From Photobacterium sp. DA100 (lineage in GTDB: Bacteria; Pseudomonadota; Gammaproteobacteria; Enterobacterales; Vibrionaceae), in the NCBI RefSeq assembly GCF_029223585.1, contig NZ_CP119423.1, positions 1,364,001-1,428,000 of the forward strand: a DNA stretch of 64,000 nucleotides, in the 5' to 3' direction. Position numbers and translations under genes: made by a program. Positions 44,685-54,791 of this stretch are shown one piece after another. Numbering within the stretch: position 1 is the first letter of the stretch; each line of letters begins with the position of its first letter. The notes below the pieces were generated by a model that saw only the letters and a program-made list of their open reading frames with translations, was not told the DNA's origin and made no database searches.

Positions 44685-45694
44685 CTGTCAGTGGAAGAAC
44701 TTGATTTTGAGTCTGGATGTTTTTGCTCTGAATTGTTTGTAACCATCTCTTTATTATCCGTATTATCACCTAAGATGCACTTCTCTATTTTGTATAGGTT
44801 TTTTTCATCTTTAGTTCGGTAAGTTAGTACAGTCGTGTGGGCTGGGTCTAGTGTAATAACACCTTTTACTTCATCATCAAATTTACAAAAGTGATATGAA
44901 TTGAAGTCATAATTTGTAGCTACTTTTTCAATAAAGCCTATTGGGTTATTAATTATAGCATCACTAAAAATGAATAAGGAAAATGCAGCCATGAACATTG
45001 TCGAGTGAAAAAAATCAAACCCAGGCTTTTTGTTTTTATCATCATTTTTCATGAGGATGCGTATAAAAATATACACAATACAGATAAATGAAACTATTAG
45101 TGAAAGTAATGCCCCTAAGAGTAACATTGCAAAAACAATGGTTTTTGGGAAGTAGCTGGCATCAATTGCAAAAATAGCATTGATGACAGCTGAACCAATA
45201 ACATTCGCGAAATATAAAAATATTGATAATATTACACTGAATAAAAATGCTGGTTCCCAGTTCTTATTGCTGAATTTTGGTAGTGTAGAGTTTATTATTG
45301 GAATAATAGATGAATATAGGCAAAGAAAGCTAGCACTTATAAAGGCATATGTGAAAAATGGAGAAAAAGGCATGGCAGCTAAGCACAAGAGAGATAATCC
45401 AATGCCTATAAATCCTGCAATTTCATGTATTTTATATTTTGATATCTTATCAATTACGATTGCTGTTGACCATACGATGAAGAGTACGAATACAAAAAAT
45501 GAGTATACATAAGTACCTATTGAATGAAGGTTTTTTAATGTCTCTTCACTTAAGTTGAAAAAATTAAAAAATACAGTGAGAAGAATAAATATTGTTGCTG
45601 TTAAAAATGCCATTAATGTTAAAGTGGAATAAAACTTCCTATAGAAATCATTAATTTTCATTGATTCTTGTGCTTTTTTGATAATATCAAACAT
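44681..45694 (-). CDS. Cargo: polytopic membrane protein (337 aa)
   Basis: About seven hydrophobic helices within residues 25-260, followed by a soluble C-terminal domain (~265-337) with two cysteines (FCKFDDEVKG and KCILGDN) and a Ser/Asp/Lys-rich end. Strongly AT-rich. It lies next to ogr on the same strand but is not a P2 core gene. No family recognised; superinfection exclusion or abortive-infection membrane proteins are candidates by size and context only. Confidence 0.65.
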   Translation of the reverse strand: MFDIIKKAQESMKINDFYRKFYSTLTLMAFLTATIFILLTVFFNFFNLSEETLKNLHSIGTYVYSFFVFVLFIVWSTAIVIDKISKYKIHEIAGFIGIGLSLLCLAAMPFSPFFTYAFISASFLCLYSSIIPIINSTLPKFSNKNWEPAFLFSVILSIFLYFANVIGSAVINAIFAIDASYFPKTIVFAMLLLGALLSLIVSFICIVYIFIRILMKNDDKNKKPGFDFFHSTMFMAAFSLFIFSDAIINNPIGFIEKVATNYDFNSYHFCKFDDEVKGVITLDPAHTTVLTYRTKDEKNLYKIEKCILGDNTDNKEMVTNNSEQKHPDSKSSSSTDS

Positions 45695-45754
45695 CTATAT
45701 TTTTAACCTGAGTTGTATTCCATGTTATTAATCGTTTTGGTATTCTTATTGCTA

Positions 45755-45937
45755 CTATAACCGCTTATCATAAGCTTTGTTCAGAGAGTGACTAAAGCCT
45801 AAGGACATAACAAAAGTATGCCCACACTCGGGATCGCAGCAAGAACAATATAAATCAGCAGATGTAGAAGTAAACCAATTAGTTTTTTCAATCCTTGCTT
45901 TGTTACCGCATTCTTTACAATGAATTCGCATAGCCAT
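45755..45937 (-). CDS. ogr: Ogr/Delta-type late transcription activator
   Basis: A 60-aa zinc-binding activator that recruits host RNA polymerase to phage late promoters. The cysteine pattern CKECGNKARI...CSCCDPECGHTF is that of the Ogr/Delta family. The ATG at 45937 follows GAGGTG by seven bases. It sits just before the portal gene end. It should act on the divergent portal-terminase / scaffold promoters at ~48.8-48.95 kb. Confidence 0.88.
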   Translation of the reverse strand: MAMRIHCKECGNKARIEKTNWFTSTSADLYCSCCDPECGHTFVMSLGFSHSLNKAYDKRL

Positions 45938-46003
45938 AGCTGGACACCTCTATTTGTATTTGCCGATAACAAATAATAACTCAATTACTGTTTTTGTGTA
46001 CAG

Positions 46004-47014
46004 CTATGCATGTAAATTTAGATGATTTTTTTTCGTAATATCAATGTCTTGGTTAACGGCTTCTACTAACTTTCTAGCCAAAGGAATTGACTCATTCTTT
46101 CTATAAGCTTCATCGTTTTTCAATGGGTCACCAAAGCTAGAAGTGCCAGCTGGAATAATACCAGACAGCCCTGGTGGGAATCGGTGAGCGGCGAGCATAT
46201 CTTGAGAGGTGACAGATTTGATATTGGTAAAGTCATCTTTGGTCGCAATGTCCCCAACCGGGATTATTTTGATACCGTCAGGCTTACCATCAGGAATGTT
46301 CACAAACAAAGAACGAAAGTTGCCAACGCCTTTGCTAGCCGCCATCGACTCTTCTAACTCTTTCTGTTTGTCTGGGTCTAGGTTGGGGTCGGTAGCATAA
46401 AATATAAACCCACAGTGGGCGCCGTTCTTGTAATACTTGCGGCGGAATAAAGTAGCATCCGTATTCAGCTGGGCCGACTGTAAGCCGCCCATGTAATCTG
46501 GCACACCATAGATTTGTTGGTATGGGTCGTACTGTTTTATGAAGATCACATCTTCTTTGCGATAGGTAAGGTGCTCTCCATTACGCTGCAGGTAAGCAAA
46601 ATCCCCATTCATTTTCACCCTAATCCATACGCTAGAAAGTGTGACTAAGCGAGTCACTTTGCCTAGCCGGTTACGGATTTTTAGTAGTGGGCAATCACCA
46701 AACAACAGGAAGTTGTATAACGCAGCTTCTAGATCTTCACGGCTTAGAACTGATGACAGCTGGATGAGTTCAGCCGCCATGTTTTTACGGCTAAAGATAA
46801 TAGGGCCATGATAAGGGTTCGACTTACTGATCTTTAGCAGCAAAGTTCGGTCGAGTGGAGGAATCCAAAACTCGTTATAGTCATCAAAGAAAATACCTCC
46901 GCTTTCGTCCATGCAGTGCAGAGCATCAAGGCCAGTGATAGTGTCCCAGGTTTCACCGATATTAAAGGCGATGGTCTGAGATGATTTGTTGGTTAGGCTG
47001 CGATTGTCTTCCAT
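46004..47014 (-). CDS. Portal protein (P2 gpQ-like)
   Basis: Forms the dodecameric DNA gate at the head vertex. The 336-aa protein is of the PBSX/P2 portal family; recognisable segments are [20 protein letters not shown] and [20 protein letters not shown]. Its start overlaps the end of the terminase gene by 22 bp, on the minus strand, as in P2. Confidence 0.92.
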   Translation of the reverse strand: MEDNRSLTNKSSQTIAFNIGETWDTITGLDALHCMDESGGIFFDDYNEFWIPPLDRTLLLKISKSNPYHGPIIFSRKNMAAELIQLSSVLSREDLEAALYNFLLFGDCPLLKIRNRLGKVTRLVTLSSVWIRVKMNGDFAYLQRNGEHLTYRKEDVIFIKQYDPYQQIYGVPDYMGGLQSAQLNTDATLFRRKYYKNGAHCGFIFYATDPNLDPDKQKELEESMAASKGVGNFRSLFVNIPDGKPDGIKIIPVGDIATKDDFTNIKSVTSQDMLAAHRFPPGLSGIIPAGTSSFGDPLKNDEAYRKNESIPLARKLVEAVNQDIDITKKNHLNLHA

Positions 47015-48822
47015 GACGACTTCCGTTTCGTATTGTGGTTAATGGGCTCATTGATGGCGGCGTGCGCAATGGCAAAGAATGCGTCGGCATGGCCGGTGCT
47101 TTCAGTACGGTCAGCTTTGAATGTCATTTGGTTAGTGCTGCCAGTAACACCACGCTTGATGGCAAGGAATGAAGCACCGATATCCTTGTGCTCGGCATCC
47201 CAACAAATGCGCTGGCTCTCAACCAAATCAATCATTTTTAGTACCAGGCGGTTTTTGCTGTCCACGCTGTAATGAATGGCTTTGGCTTCTCTGGGGAATA
47301 GGTTGTGCAGTAAATCAAATACCCCAGCTCCGATCCCAGTGATATCAACGCCGATATAAGTAACGTGATAGCGTTGAGTGATACGTTTTATTTGCTCAAC
47401 GTGGTGCTGAAAGTTAAGGCCACGCCAGTGATGCTTCTCTAATACTCTAAACCTCTCACCATCAAACTGAGGTGGGGCGAGTACGATTAGGGTCGCGTTG
47501 TCGCGCGTTCGGGCTGGGTCATACCCTAGCCATACCTCTCGGGCGGCAAATGGTCGGGCATTTTTCGGCTTGAAGTCACGCCAGCTAGCGGTATCAACCC
47601 CGCAGCCTTCCAGCTGAGAGAACTTGAAGACTGACTGAGAATCATCAACGAAGATGCACATAAACAAGTTTTTGAAGTCATCATCGCTGTATTCGTCGCG
47701 CAGTTCGTCGATGTCAAACAGATCACAGCCACCTTTCGCCGCATCCTCAATAGTAACAACGTAACGCCATTGTCTATCTGGACACTGCCGGCCACCATCT
47801 CGCATCTCTTCGAAGCTTGGAAATTCTTTGTTTTGACGATCTTTCTTTTCACCTTTCCAGGTGTCGCCGGTCCAGAACCCATAGGCTGGATGGCCTTTTG
47901 CTGATGGCGTACTGAAATAGGTTTTACGCCATTTCTTGTGGGTAGCCATGGCCGAAGCCAGTTTGTTTAGGCGTTCAAACTGAGGTATCCAGAAATACTC
48001 ATCAATATAGACATGGCCGTGATAACTCTGAGCCGTATTACTGTTGGTAGAGAGGAATCTGAGCTCGGCATCACCATGTGCGGTATGAAGGGTGATTGGG
48101 TTACCGGAAAGCTCAACCCCAAGGAACTGTTTGGCAATAGCGATGATGTAACTACGGAATACTTCCGCCTGGGCTCGTGAGGCCGACAGGAATATTTGAG
48201 GATGCCCCGTCAGCACGGCGTTTTCTAATGCTTCACCGGCAAAGTAGTAGGTGGCACCAATTTGGCGTGACTTCAGGATATTGCGGATTCGCTGATGCAG
48301 GTTGTTCCGCATTTCATGTTGATAGGCAAAGAGGCTGTCATGCCAAGTTTTGAAGTCAGCTTCAGTGAGTTCGGTGACATCATTCTTTTTCTTACGGCCT
48401 TTCTTCTTAGTGCTAGAGCCGATTTTGTTGGAGCTTTGCTCGCTGCTCGCTGAATTGCTGCTGTCGCTTGGTGGTGTGGATTGTTTTTGTTGCAGTACTC
48501 GCTGTTTCTTCAGTTTCACATGCTTTTCAATCAGCATGTCGAGCTCTTTAAGTTGATTAGGCGTCTTTTCTGCCAGGTCGGTCAACATGACGATACGACG
48601 GGCAATTGCTTCGTCGACTTCCTCTTCGCGAAGCATGTCTCGCCAGTTGTATTTATCAGCCCAATAGTAAATGACTCGGGTGTTTGGTAACCCAAGTTCT
48701 TCCCTTATTTCATCTGGTGTCCAACGTCGCAAATAGAGACGTTTGGCCGCTTCGCGGATTTCAGGAGAGTATGCCATGACGCAATCATACAGCTCGGAAT
48801 CATTCAAATGACGCAGTTTCAT
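46993..48822 (-). CDS. Terminase large subunit (P2 gpP-like)
   Basis: Packaging motor with ATPase and nuclease domains, 609 aa. An N-terminal helix-turn-helix ([20 protein letters not shown]) is followed by a linker of low complexity, an ATPase domain with the non-classical Walker A region [17 protein letters not shown], and a C-terminal nuclease with the acidic motifs [13 protein letters not shown] and [11 protein letters not shown]. The first bases of the gene are part of the palindromic element at 48821-48865. Confidence 0.92.
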   Translation of the reverse strand: MKLRHLNDSELYDCVMAYSPEIREAAKRLYLRRWTPDEIREELGLPNTRVIYYWADKYNWRDMLREEEVDEAIARRIVMLTDLAEKTPNQLKELDMLIEKHVKLKKQRVLQQKQSTPPSDSSNSASSEQSSNKIGSSTKKKGRKKKNDVTELTEADFKTWHDSLFAYQHEMRNNLHQRIRNILKSRQIGATYYFAGEALENAVLTGHPQIFLSASRAQAEVFRSYIIAIAKQFLGVELSGNPITLHTAHGDAELRFLSTNSNTAQSYHGHVYIDEYFWIPQFERLNKLASAMATHKKWRKTYFSTPSAKGHPAYGFWTGDTWKGEKKDRQNKEFPSFEEMRDGGRQCPDRQWRYVVTIEDAAKGGCDLFDIDELRDEYSDDDFKNLFMCIFVDDSQSVFKFSQLEGCGVDTASWRDFKPKNARPFAAREVWLGYDPARTRDNATLIVLAPPQFDGERFRVLEKHHWRGLNFQHHVEQIKRITQRYHVTYIGVDITGIGAGVFDLLHNLFPREAKAIHYSVDSKNRLVLKMIDLVESQRICWDAEHKDIGASFLAIKRGVTGSTNQMTFKADRTESTGHADAFFAIAHAAINEPINHNTKRKSSWKTIAA

Positions 48823-48865
48823 TCGGATAAATTCGGATATCGGCTAAATCCGAAATTATCCGAAT
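48821..48865. promoter_or_regulatory. Four-copy TTCGGAT palindrome at divergent late promoters
   Basis: Two direct copies of TTCGGAT (48822 and 48832, ten bases apart) face two inverted copies, ATCCGAA (48848 and 48858, also ten bases apart). Together they make an 18-bp inverted repeat with one mismatch around a nine-base centre. It begins at the terminase start codon. Candidate site for a late regulator, or an mRNA structure at the terminase start. Confidence 0.75.
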
Positions 48866-48950
48866 GAATCAAAATGCTTTTGACTATTTAAGTGCGTATT
48901 CTTGCCTTGATTAGATGTGCATTTGAATGAAATTTGGTCATGGATGACAT

Positions 48951-49799
48951 ATGGCAGGGAAGCTAAAAACCGGATGGATCCGGGTCGCCACGGAAGGCGA
49001 CACCATTGATGGAAGGGAAATCAGCAGGCAAGACTTGCTTGATATGGCTGAGAACTATGACCCTGACGTTTATGGTGCAAGGATTTGGCCTGAGCATTGG
49101 CGCTGGTATGCCTGTGGTGACGTGTTAGAGGCGAAAGCGGAAGAGGTCGATGGATTGATGCGACTCTTTGCTGTGCTGGCACCAAACATGATGATGGTCG
49201 AATTCAATCAACAAGACCAAAAGGTTTATACCTCTATCGAGATTAAACCTAACTTTGCCAACACTGGTAAGCCTTATCTAGCGGGTATGGCGATAACCGA
49301 CCAACCAGCAAGCCTTGGTACTGATCGTATCCGGCTATTTTCCACTTCTAATGATTGCATGTATGCCCAGCCTGAACTGCTAGTTATGGATGAACTGCAC
49401 GAGGAAGCAGGCGGCATCCGTCGTTTATTTAATTTGTTCTCTGACAAGAGTGCTAGCAACAAGAAGGAAGAACAACCCATGGACAAGGAGCAGTTCAACG
49501 CTCTGACCGAAGCCATTAAACAAGTGGTGGAAGGTCAGGGGCAGCTTCAAGATACATTGCAGTCTCACTTTGCTGCCAGTGGTGGAGCGCAAACCCCACC
49601 CGATGAGCCCAAACAACCGGAGAAGCCGGAAGTGGGTATTACCGAAGAACAGTTCAGCGAACTGACATCAGCGGTGACCAAGCTGGCTGAAGGTCAAACG
49701 GCCATGCAACAACAGTTCAGCCAGTTACTGGAAGAAGACCACAGTAACACCCCTGATGTATCGGGTGGTGACGGCTTTGATTGCAACTCACTGGTTTAA
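48951..49799 (+). CDS. Capsid scaffolding/maturation protease (P2 gpO-like)
   Basis: Guides procapsid assembly and cleaves head proteins. The 282-aa protein has an N-terminal gpO protease domain (~1-140: GWIRVATEGDTIDGREIS, the PEHWRW segment with a probable catalytic His, and the ADQPASLGTD-like block read here as TDQPASLGTD) and a C-terminal coiled-coil scaffold (~175-270). An internal ATG at ~49480 begins the scaffold part. First gene of the rightward late operon. Confidence 0.9.
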   Translation: MAGKLKTGWIRVATEGDTIDGREISRQDLLDMAENYDPDVYGARIWPEHWRWYACGDVLEAKAEEVDGLMRLFAVLAPNMMMVEFNQQDQKVYTSIEIKPNFANTGKPYLAGMAITDQPASLGTDRIRLFSTSNDCMYAQPELLVMDELHEEAGGIRRLFNLFSDKSASNKKEEQPMDKEQFNALTEAIKQVVEGQGQLQDTLQSHFAASGGAQTPPDEPKQPEKPEVGITEEQFSELTSAVTKLAEGQTAMQQQFSQLLEEDHSNTPDVSGGDGFDCNSLV

Positions 49800-49808
49800 G
49801 GAGAAGAC

Positions 49809-50819
49809 ATGCTGAATTCAACTGCACTTAACTACCTAAACCAGTATGCCCAGCAGCTTGCCAAGGCTTACAACGTTTCGAGTGTCGAGAACCTTTTCTC
49901 GATTACTGGCCCCAAAGAAACCCAGCTTCGAAAAGCGATTCTTGAGTCTGTTGCGTTCTTGAAGCGCATCACCATGAAAGATGTAGACCAAATCATCGGG
50001 CAAGCCGTTGAAGTGGGCGCTTTGGGGCTGCATACCGGTCGAGTTAAAGATGGCCGTTTTCATAAGAAAGCCAATATTGATGGCACTACCTATGCGTTGG
50101 TCGAAACTGACTCTAACTGCTCAATTACCTGGGACACGCTGAGTGTGTGGGCGAACTCGGGTAATGCTGGCGAGTTCATGAAGTTGCTCAACGAGTCTAC
50201 CAACGAGGCTTTTGCTTTGGATATCTTGCGTATCGGTTTCAACGGTACCAGTGTGGCCGAAGATACCGATCCTGCGCAGAACCCAAATGGCGAAGACGTC
50301 AATAAAGGCTGGCAGCAAATCATCAAAGATCAGGCGCCAGGCCAAATTGTCGATGTTGATGTGTATCTCGATTACGAAGGTAAGGGGGATTATAAAACGT
50401 TAGATGCGATGGGCTCTGACCTTATCAACAACAAGCTACCGCCACAGTATCGAAATAACCCGAACTTGGTGATTCTGGTTGGTGCGGACTTAGTAGCGGA
50501 AGAATCTGCCCGAATTTATGACGAAGCAGGTACACCAAGCGAGAAGAAGGCAGCTGAACATCTACCGTTCTCCATTGCTGGCCGCCCTGCAGTCGTACCG
50601 CCTTTCTTCCCTGGTAAGCGTATGTCCGTAACTATGCTGCCAAACCTGCATGTTTATACCCAGAAAGGCACTCGTCATCGTAAGGCTGAACATGTTCAAG
50701 ACCGAAAGGCTTACGAGAACAAGTATCTTCGCTGGGAAGGTTATGCCATTGGCAACATGAAGGCATACGCCTCATTCGATGAAACCAAAGTACATATTGG
50801 CGCTAAGCCTGCTGCATAG
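49809..50819 (+). CDS. Major capsid protein (P2 gpN-like)
   Basis: HK97-fold head subunit of 336 aa. Recognisable P2 family segments include TDSNCSITWDTLSVWANSGN and the C-terminal region RHRKAEHVQDRKAYENKYLRW (in two parts). Expected to be cleaved at the N-terminus by the scaffold protease. It follows the scaffold gene by nine bases with AAGGAG as ribosome site. Confidence 0.93.
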   Translation: MLNSTALNYLNQYAQQLAKAYNVSSVENLFSITGPKETQLRKAILESVAFLKRITMKDVDQIIGQAVEVGALGLHTGRVKDGRFHKKANIDGTTYALVETDSNCSITWDTLSVWANSGNAGEFMKLLNESTNEAFALDILRIGFNGTSVAEDTDPAQNPNGEDVNKGWQQIIKDQAPGQIVDVDVYLDYEGKGDYKTLDAMGSDLINNKLPPQYRNNPNLVILVGADLVAEESARIYDEAGTPSEKKAAEHLPFSIAGRPAVVPPFFPGKRMSVTMLPNLHVYTQKGTRHRKAEHVQDRKAYENKYLRWEGYAIGNMKAYASFDETKVHIGAKPAA

Positions 50820-50826
50820 GTGAAAG

Positions 50827-51540
50827 ATGGCTCGTTATTCACCTTGTCTTCGCGATAACGAAATCAAACAAGCCCGCAGTGAATCGCTGCGGGCAAAGGA
50901 TACGGGTATCGCGCCTGAAAACTCTAGCTTGCACCTTCAGCTGATTGCGCTTGAGGAAGATATTAAGCGCCTTAAACAGCTAAGCCGCATTGCCGACAAG
51001 GTTGCGATGAAGCGCAACGAGTTATTACCAAAGTACATGCCTTATGTTGAGCGGTATTTGGCTGAGGGCGATGTGTTTGCCAACCAGGTATTTGCTTATG
51101 TGGTGATCTGGCTCTTCGACACAGAACAATTTGACCAGGCAATTGAATGGGCATTCTTGTGTATTGAGCAGGGGCAACCAACCCCGGATAGCGTGAAGCG
51201 AGATTGGCCACATTTTGCTGCTGATGCTGTGTTGGCATGGTGCGAGGTACAGGCCGAGCGGGGCAACAGTGTTGAGCCTTACTGTTCAACCGTTTTTGAG
51301 AAAGTCAGTAATGAATGGCGACTCAATGAAAAGCTTACCGCTAAATGGTTCAAGTTCTGCGGCCTACTGCTATTGCGGGACATTCACGGCAAAGCACTAC
51401 CGAGCTCAGTAGAGAGCACTGACAAGTTACAACAGGCCACTGAATTGCTGATGAAGGCGCAGGAATTTAACCCTAAATGTGGCGTTAAAACTGTTTTAGA
51501 AAAAATTGATATGCGCCTGCGGGCGTTGACCGACTCCTAA
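50827..51540 (+). CDS. Terminase small subunit (P2 gpM-like)
   Basis: Recognises phage DNA for packaging. The 237-aa protein starts MARYSPCLRDNEIKQARSES and belongs to the phage_term_smal family (P2 gpM, 247 aa). It is helical throughout, and contains VFAYVVIWLFDTEQFDQAIE. It is seven bases after the capsid gene. Confidence 0.9.
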   Translation: MARYSPCLRDNEIKQARSESLRAKDTGIAPENSSLHLQLIALEEDIKRLKQLSRIADKVAMKRNELLPKYMPYVERYLAEGDVFANQVFAYVVIWLFDTEQFDQAIEWAFLCIEQGQPTPDSVKRDWPHFAADAVLAWCEVQAERGNSVEPYCSTVFEKVSNEWRLNEKLTAKWFKFCGLLLLRDIHGKALPSSVESTDKLQQATELLMKAQEFNPKCGVKTVLEKIDMRLRALTDS

Positions 51541-51643
51541 CCCTCCAAGGGTTTCTGGCTGAGGTGTTGACCAGCAATGGAAAACAATAACCGTCGATGC
51601 CAGTTAACCCTTACTTATTCAACGGTTCATAAGGTGATAGGCG

Positions 51644-52066
51644 ATGAGCTTTGGCGGTAAATCAAACACGGATGTGAATACCAACATTCCCGGCAATGGA
51701 TGGCCGGATTTATCGACCGAAGAGTTTCGCAGGGTTCGCCGTATCCCGACCGTATTTGATAACGACAGCATGGAAATGGCGATTCGTATTGCCTCGAAAG
51801 CGGTGAAAAAACAGTTGGTGTCGTTACTGAATGCCGAAGGCCAGCCGCCTAAACTTGATGACGATGACACCGCAATTTATAAGCGTGCGGTTTATGGCCG
51901 TGCCCATGGCGATTTGCTGCCAGAGTTTGCCACTCAAGACCGCCGCAAAGAAGCCAATAACTTAGCCACCGATAGCCAAGAACAGCAGGATGATTTCATT
52001 GCCCAGAGCAATCGAGATACCCGGTTGCTGCTTGGATTGGGTCGTGCATCGGTAGGGGTGATTTGA
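51644..52066 (+). CDS. Head completion protein (P2 gpL-like)
   Basis: A 140-aa head-tail connector protein. It is typical of gpL: the middle segment DSMEMAIRIASKAVKKQLVS and the C-terminal QDDFIAQSNRDTRLLLG. It plugs the filled head. Its stop overlaps the next start (TGATG). Confidence 0.85.
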   Translation: MSFGGKSNTDVNTNIPGNGWPDLSTEEFRRVRRIPTVFDNDSMEMAIRIASKAVKKQLVSLLNAEGQPPKLDDDDTAIYKRAVYGRAHGDLLPEFATQDRRKEANNLATDSQEQQDDFIAQSNRDTRLLLGLGRASVGVI

Positions 52067-52569
52067 TGGTAGAGGTTTATACCAAAACCAAATTACAGCA
52101 CCTCACTGAGTACATGCTTGCCCATATGAAAAGCGATGTGCTGGAAAACAAGATTGATGCCTGGCAGGAGTCGGCAACGATTCAGGTGGACGGGGAAGAT
52201 AGGGGGAACGGCGGGTATGTAGCCGCTCAGTGGCGTTACACCGCAGTGATTTCTATTGAAGAGTTTCCCCATCACAAATGTGACCCAAGGAACATCTTTG
52301 CGTTGGTGTCTTGTTGGTTATCTGACTGTGATAGCGAGCGTTATGAATATGAACTTGGTGATCCGCAAGTCAGCGTAGATGTGCTTTCACAGGAAGTGGC
52401 GGATGTAGCCATCGAAATCGAAATGATGGAGCCCATTGAGTTGATTCCAGACCTAGACGGTTCAATCACATGGCGTGGGCAGAGCTACCGGGTTCAGACC
52501 GTGCCTATTAACTATGCAGAAGAAGCCGAGGTGGGGAATGACTCCGACGATTCAGCTAAACGAACGTGA
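52066..52569 (+). CDS. Tail completion protein (P2 gpR-like)
   Basis: A 167-aa protein resembling P2 gpR, needed to finish the tail before head joining: it begins MVEVYTKTKLQHLTEYML and has the family strand DPQVSVDVLSQEVADVAIEI. The ATG at 52066 is preferred to the TTG three bases earlier. P2 genes X, Y, K that separate L and R in P2 are missing, and the lysis genes lie further down. Confidence 0.8.
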   Translation: MVEVYTKTKLQHLTEYMLAHMKSDVLENKIDAWQESATIQVDGEDRGNGGYVAAQWRYTAVISIEEFPHHKCDPRNIFALVSCWLSDCDSERYEYELGDPQVSVDVLSQEVADVAIEIEMMEPIELIPDLDGSITWRGQSYRVQTVPINYAEEAEVGNDSDDSAKRT

Positions 52570-53194
52570 CCGGCTGAATTTTGAAGAGAAGTTGGCACTG
52601 CTGGCAATGCCACCCAAAAAGCGGTTTTGGATACTGAAAACACTTGGGAGATGGGAAAGAGCAAATGCTAGGCGAAGGATAAGCCAGCAGCGAGATATTA
52701 AAGGCAGGGCATTAAAGCCGAGACAAAACCGAAAGAAAGGCAAGATTTTACGGCGAATGGGTAAGGGCTTGGAGCCTTATGTGAAGAACGCCAACCGCCT
52801 AGAACTGACTTGGAAGAACAAGCTAACAGGCCGAATTGCTGCCCGGCATCACGCAGGGCAGACACAAAAGGTAACGGCCGCCCAAATGCGAAAACGCTGG
52901 GGAATGCCTAACTACAAGGCTCCATGCACGAAGGGCCAAGCTAGGAAGCTACGGGAGCTAGGTTACACGGTACCAAGGAAAAGCGGCAAAGGCCGCAAGA
53001 AACCTTCTCTACGGTACATCATGCAAAGTGTTAGCCATGGTCAGGCAGGGTTGCTCATCAGGGAAATGACGAACCAGCCAAGTAAGCAGTCATGGAGCAT
53101 CCCACTGGCTGAGCGCCAAATACTGGGAAGCCGAGAAAAGGATGTGAATCGCCAGCTTATCAAAATCATGGAGCAGGCACGCAGAAGGAACTGA
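52538..53194 (+). CDS. Virion morphogenesis protein (P2 gpS-like)
   Basis: A 218-aa, very basic protein of the phage_tail_S family that completes the tail end. ATG at 52538 follows GAGGTGGGG and overlaps the previous gene by 32 bp. Markers are FWILKTLGRWERANARRRIS and a Lys/Arg-rich middle. Confidence 0.85.
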   Translation: MTPTIQLNERDRLNFEEKLALLAMPPKKRFWILKTLGRWERANARRRISQQRDIKGRALKPRQNRKKGKILRRMGKGLEPYVKNANRLELTWKNKLTGRIAARHHAGQTQKVTAAQMRKRWGMPNYKAPCTKGQARKLRELGYTVPRKSGKGRKKPSLRYIMQSVSHGQAGLLIREMTNQPSKQSWSIPLAERQILGSREKDVNRQLIKIMEQARRRN

Positions 53195-53198
53195 AACA

Positions 53199-54323
53199 AT
53201 GGGAATCGGTAAGGTAGAGGTAAACAACCTCAATTTAGGCCAAGGAACACCGCCAGAGATTGAACGGCATCTGCTGTATATCGGCACTACCAGTAAGCCT
53301 GAACTTCAAGGCAAAGTGACTCGCATTAACGCTATGACCAATTTGGATGATGTGGTGGCTGATGATGCGTTTGGTGACAATGTTCGTGCAGCACAGCTTA
53401 ACGGGAAACAGAACTGGACTGCTGCAATCTATGGATTGCCTGCAGATGAAGATGCTGAGACATGGGTTGAAGCGATTGATAACGCCAACTTAACGGACAG
53501 TTTTGAAGGTATCGCGATTGTTGATCCGGTAACGGACAAAACTGATTTTGATGCGATGCAGTCCAAGGCTGAAGAGTTAACCAGCAAGCTAGGCCGCTGG
53601 GTGTTCATACTTGCTGCATGCAAGGGCATTGATAAACAAGCCCAGACCTGGTCGGACTATGAAACCGCTATGTTGGCTTTGGTGAAAGATGTGGCTGCCC
53701 GTTGGGTAGTGCCGGTTCCTTTGATCAATGGTAATAACGTCGGGGTACTGGGTGGCCGGCTGTGCGATCGCTCTGTCACAGTTGCTGATTCACCAATGCG
53801 TGTAACGACGGGTTCAGTGCTTAGCCTAGGTGAGATGCCAGTTGATAGCGCTGGCAAGGTGTTAGAAATGTCTACTATCGCCACGTTAGCTGAAGCCCGT
53901 TATTCGGTACCGCAATGGTATGCCGATTACGAAGGTATCTATTGGTCTGATGCTATGACGCTGGAAACCAAGACCGGTGATTACCAATACCTGGAGTACG
54001 TTCGCCCAGTTCATAAGGCCAACCGTCGTATTCGCTTCAAAGCCATTGGCCGTATTGCAGACCGCATCCTTAACTCAACGCCGCCAAGCATTGAGCTTAA
54101 CCGTAGCTATTTTCGCAGTGTGTTGTTTGACATGGCCTTCACGACTGAAATCGGCGGTATTACCTTCCCAGGTGAAATCATGACGCCACGTGATGAGGAC
54201 GTGATGATTACTTGGGAGACCAAAACCAAAGTCATTATCAGCATCATGATCCGTCCGCATAACTGCCCGAAACACATCGTGGTGAATATTGCACTTGATT
54301 TGAGTAATGGAGCAGGGAGCTAA
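53199..54323 (+). CDS. Tail sheath protein (DUF2586)
   Basis: A 374-aa protein of the DUF2586 family, which takes the contractile-sheath position in HP1/K139-type phages (different from P2 gpFI). Clear features are MGIGKVEVNNLNLGQG and the C-terminal segment FTTEIGGITFPGEIMTPRDE. Its presence just before the DUF2597 tube protein fits a sheath-tube pair and shows that the virion is contractile-tailed. Confidence 0.85.
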   Translation: MGIGKVEVNNLNLGQGTPPEIERHLLYIGTTSKPELQGKVTRINAMTNLDDVVADDAFGDNVRAAQLNGKQNWTAAIYGLPADEDAETWVEAIDNANLTDSFEGIAIVDPVTDKTDFDAMQSKAEELTSKLGRWVFILAACKGIDKQAQTWSDYETAMLALVKDVAARWVVPVPLINGNNVGVLGGRLCDRSVTVADSPMRVTTGSVLSLGEMPVDSAGKVLEMSTIATLAEARYSVPQWYADYEGIYWSDAMTLETKTGDYQYLEYVRPVHKANRRIRFKAIGRIADRILNSTPPSIELNRSYFRSVLFDMAFTTEIGGITFPGEIMTPRDEDVMITWETKTKVIISIMIRPHNCPKHIVVNIALDLSNGAGS

Positions 54324-54326
54324 TTT

Positions 54327-54782
54327 ATGTCGATGCGTTTATCTGGCAAGAACATGCATTTCACCTTGGGCGATATCAAGCTCAAGGCCCAGAAAGTGAC
54401 CCTTTCTATTACTGATAACTCTGCAGTGAACAAAACCAGCGGTGTACCAGATGGTTATGTCGATGGCGATGTGGAGGCTTCTGGTGAACTTGAGTTGACC
54501 ACGGCGCAATTTAACTTGCTCGGTAAAGCTGCCAAGAACGCCGGCGCATGGCGGGCGCTTCCGGCTTTTGATGCCATGTTCTACGGCAAGATTGATAAGG
54601 ATGAGCTCAAGGTCGAAGCCTTTGGATGCCGTATTAAGCTTTCTGACCTACTTGATATCGATGGTACAGGCGGGAGTGCCTTAGTTCACAAGGTGCCATT
54701 TGAAGTATCGAGCCATAAGTTTGTTCGCATCAATGGAACGCCATATTTGCGTGATGATGAAACCGAAGGCTTGGTTCAGTAA
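54327..54782 (+). CDS. Tail tube protein (DUF2597)
   Basis: A 151-aa beta-rich protein of the DUF2597 family, proposed inner tail tube of HP1-type phages. It begins MSMRLSGKNMHFTLGDIKLK and ends with a beta strand region NGTPYLRDDETEG. It lies four bases after the sheath. Confidence 0.82.
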   Translation: MSMRLSGKNMHFTLGDIKLKAQKVTLSITDNSAVNKTSGVPDGYVDGDVEASGELELTTAQFNLLGKAAKNAGAWRALPAFDAMFYGKIDKDELKVEAFGCRIKLSDLLDIDGTGGSALVHKVPFEVSSHKFVRINGTPYLRDDETEGLVQ

Positions 54783-54791
54783 GGGGACGGA

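Noticed and set aside
49480..49799. Internal start in the scaffold gene as a separate gene
   Set aside because: In frame with the scaffold protein and without a strong ribosome site; better read as the coiled-coil scaffold part.
51576..51659. 27-codon frame between the terminase small subunit and head completion genes
   Set aside because: Very short, with a weak ribosome site and overlap with the head gene start; no sign of selection.
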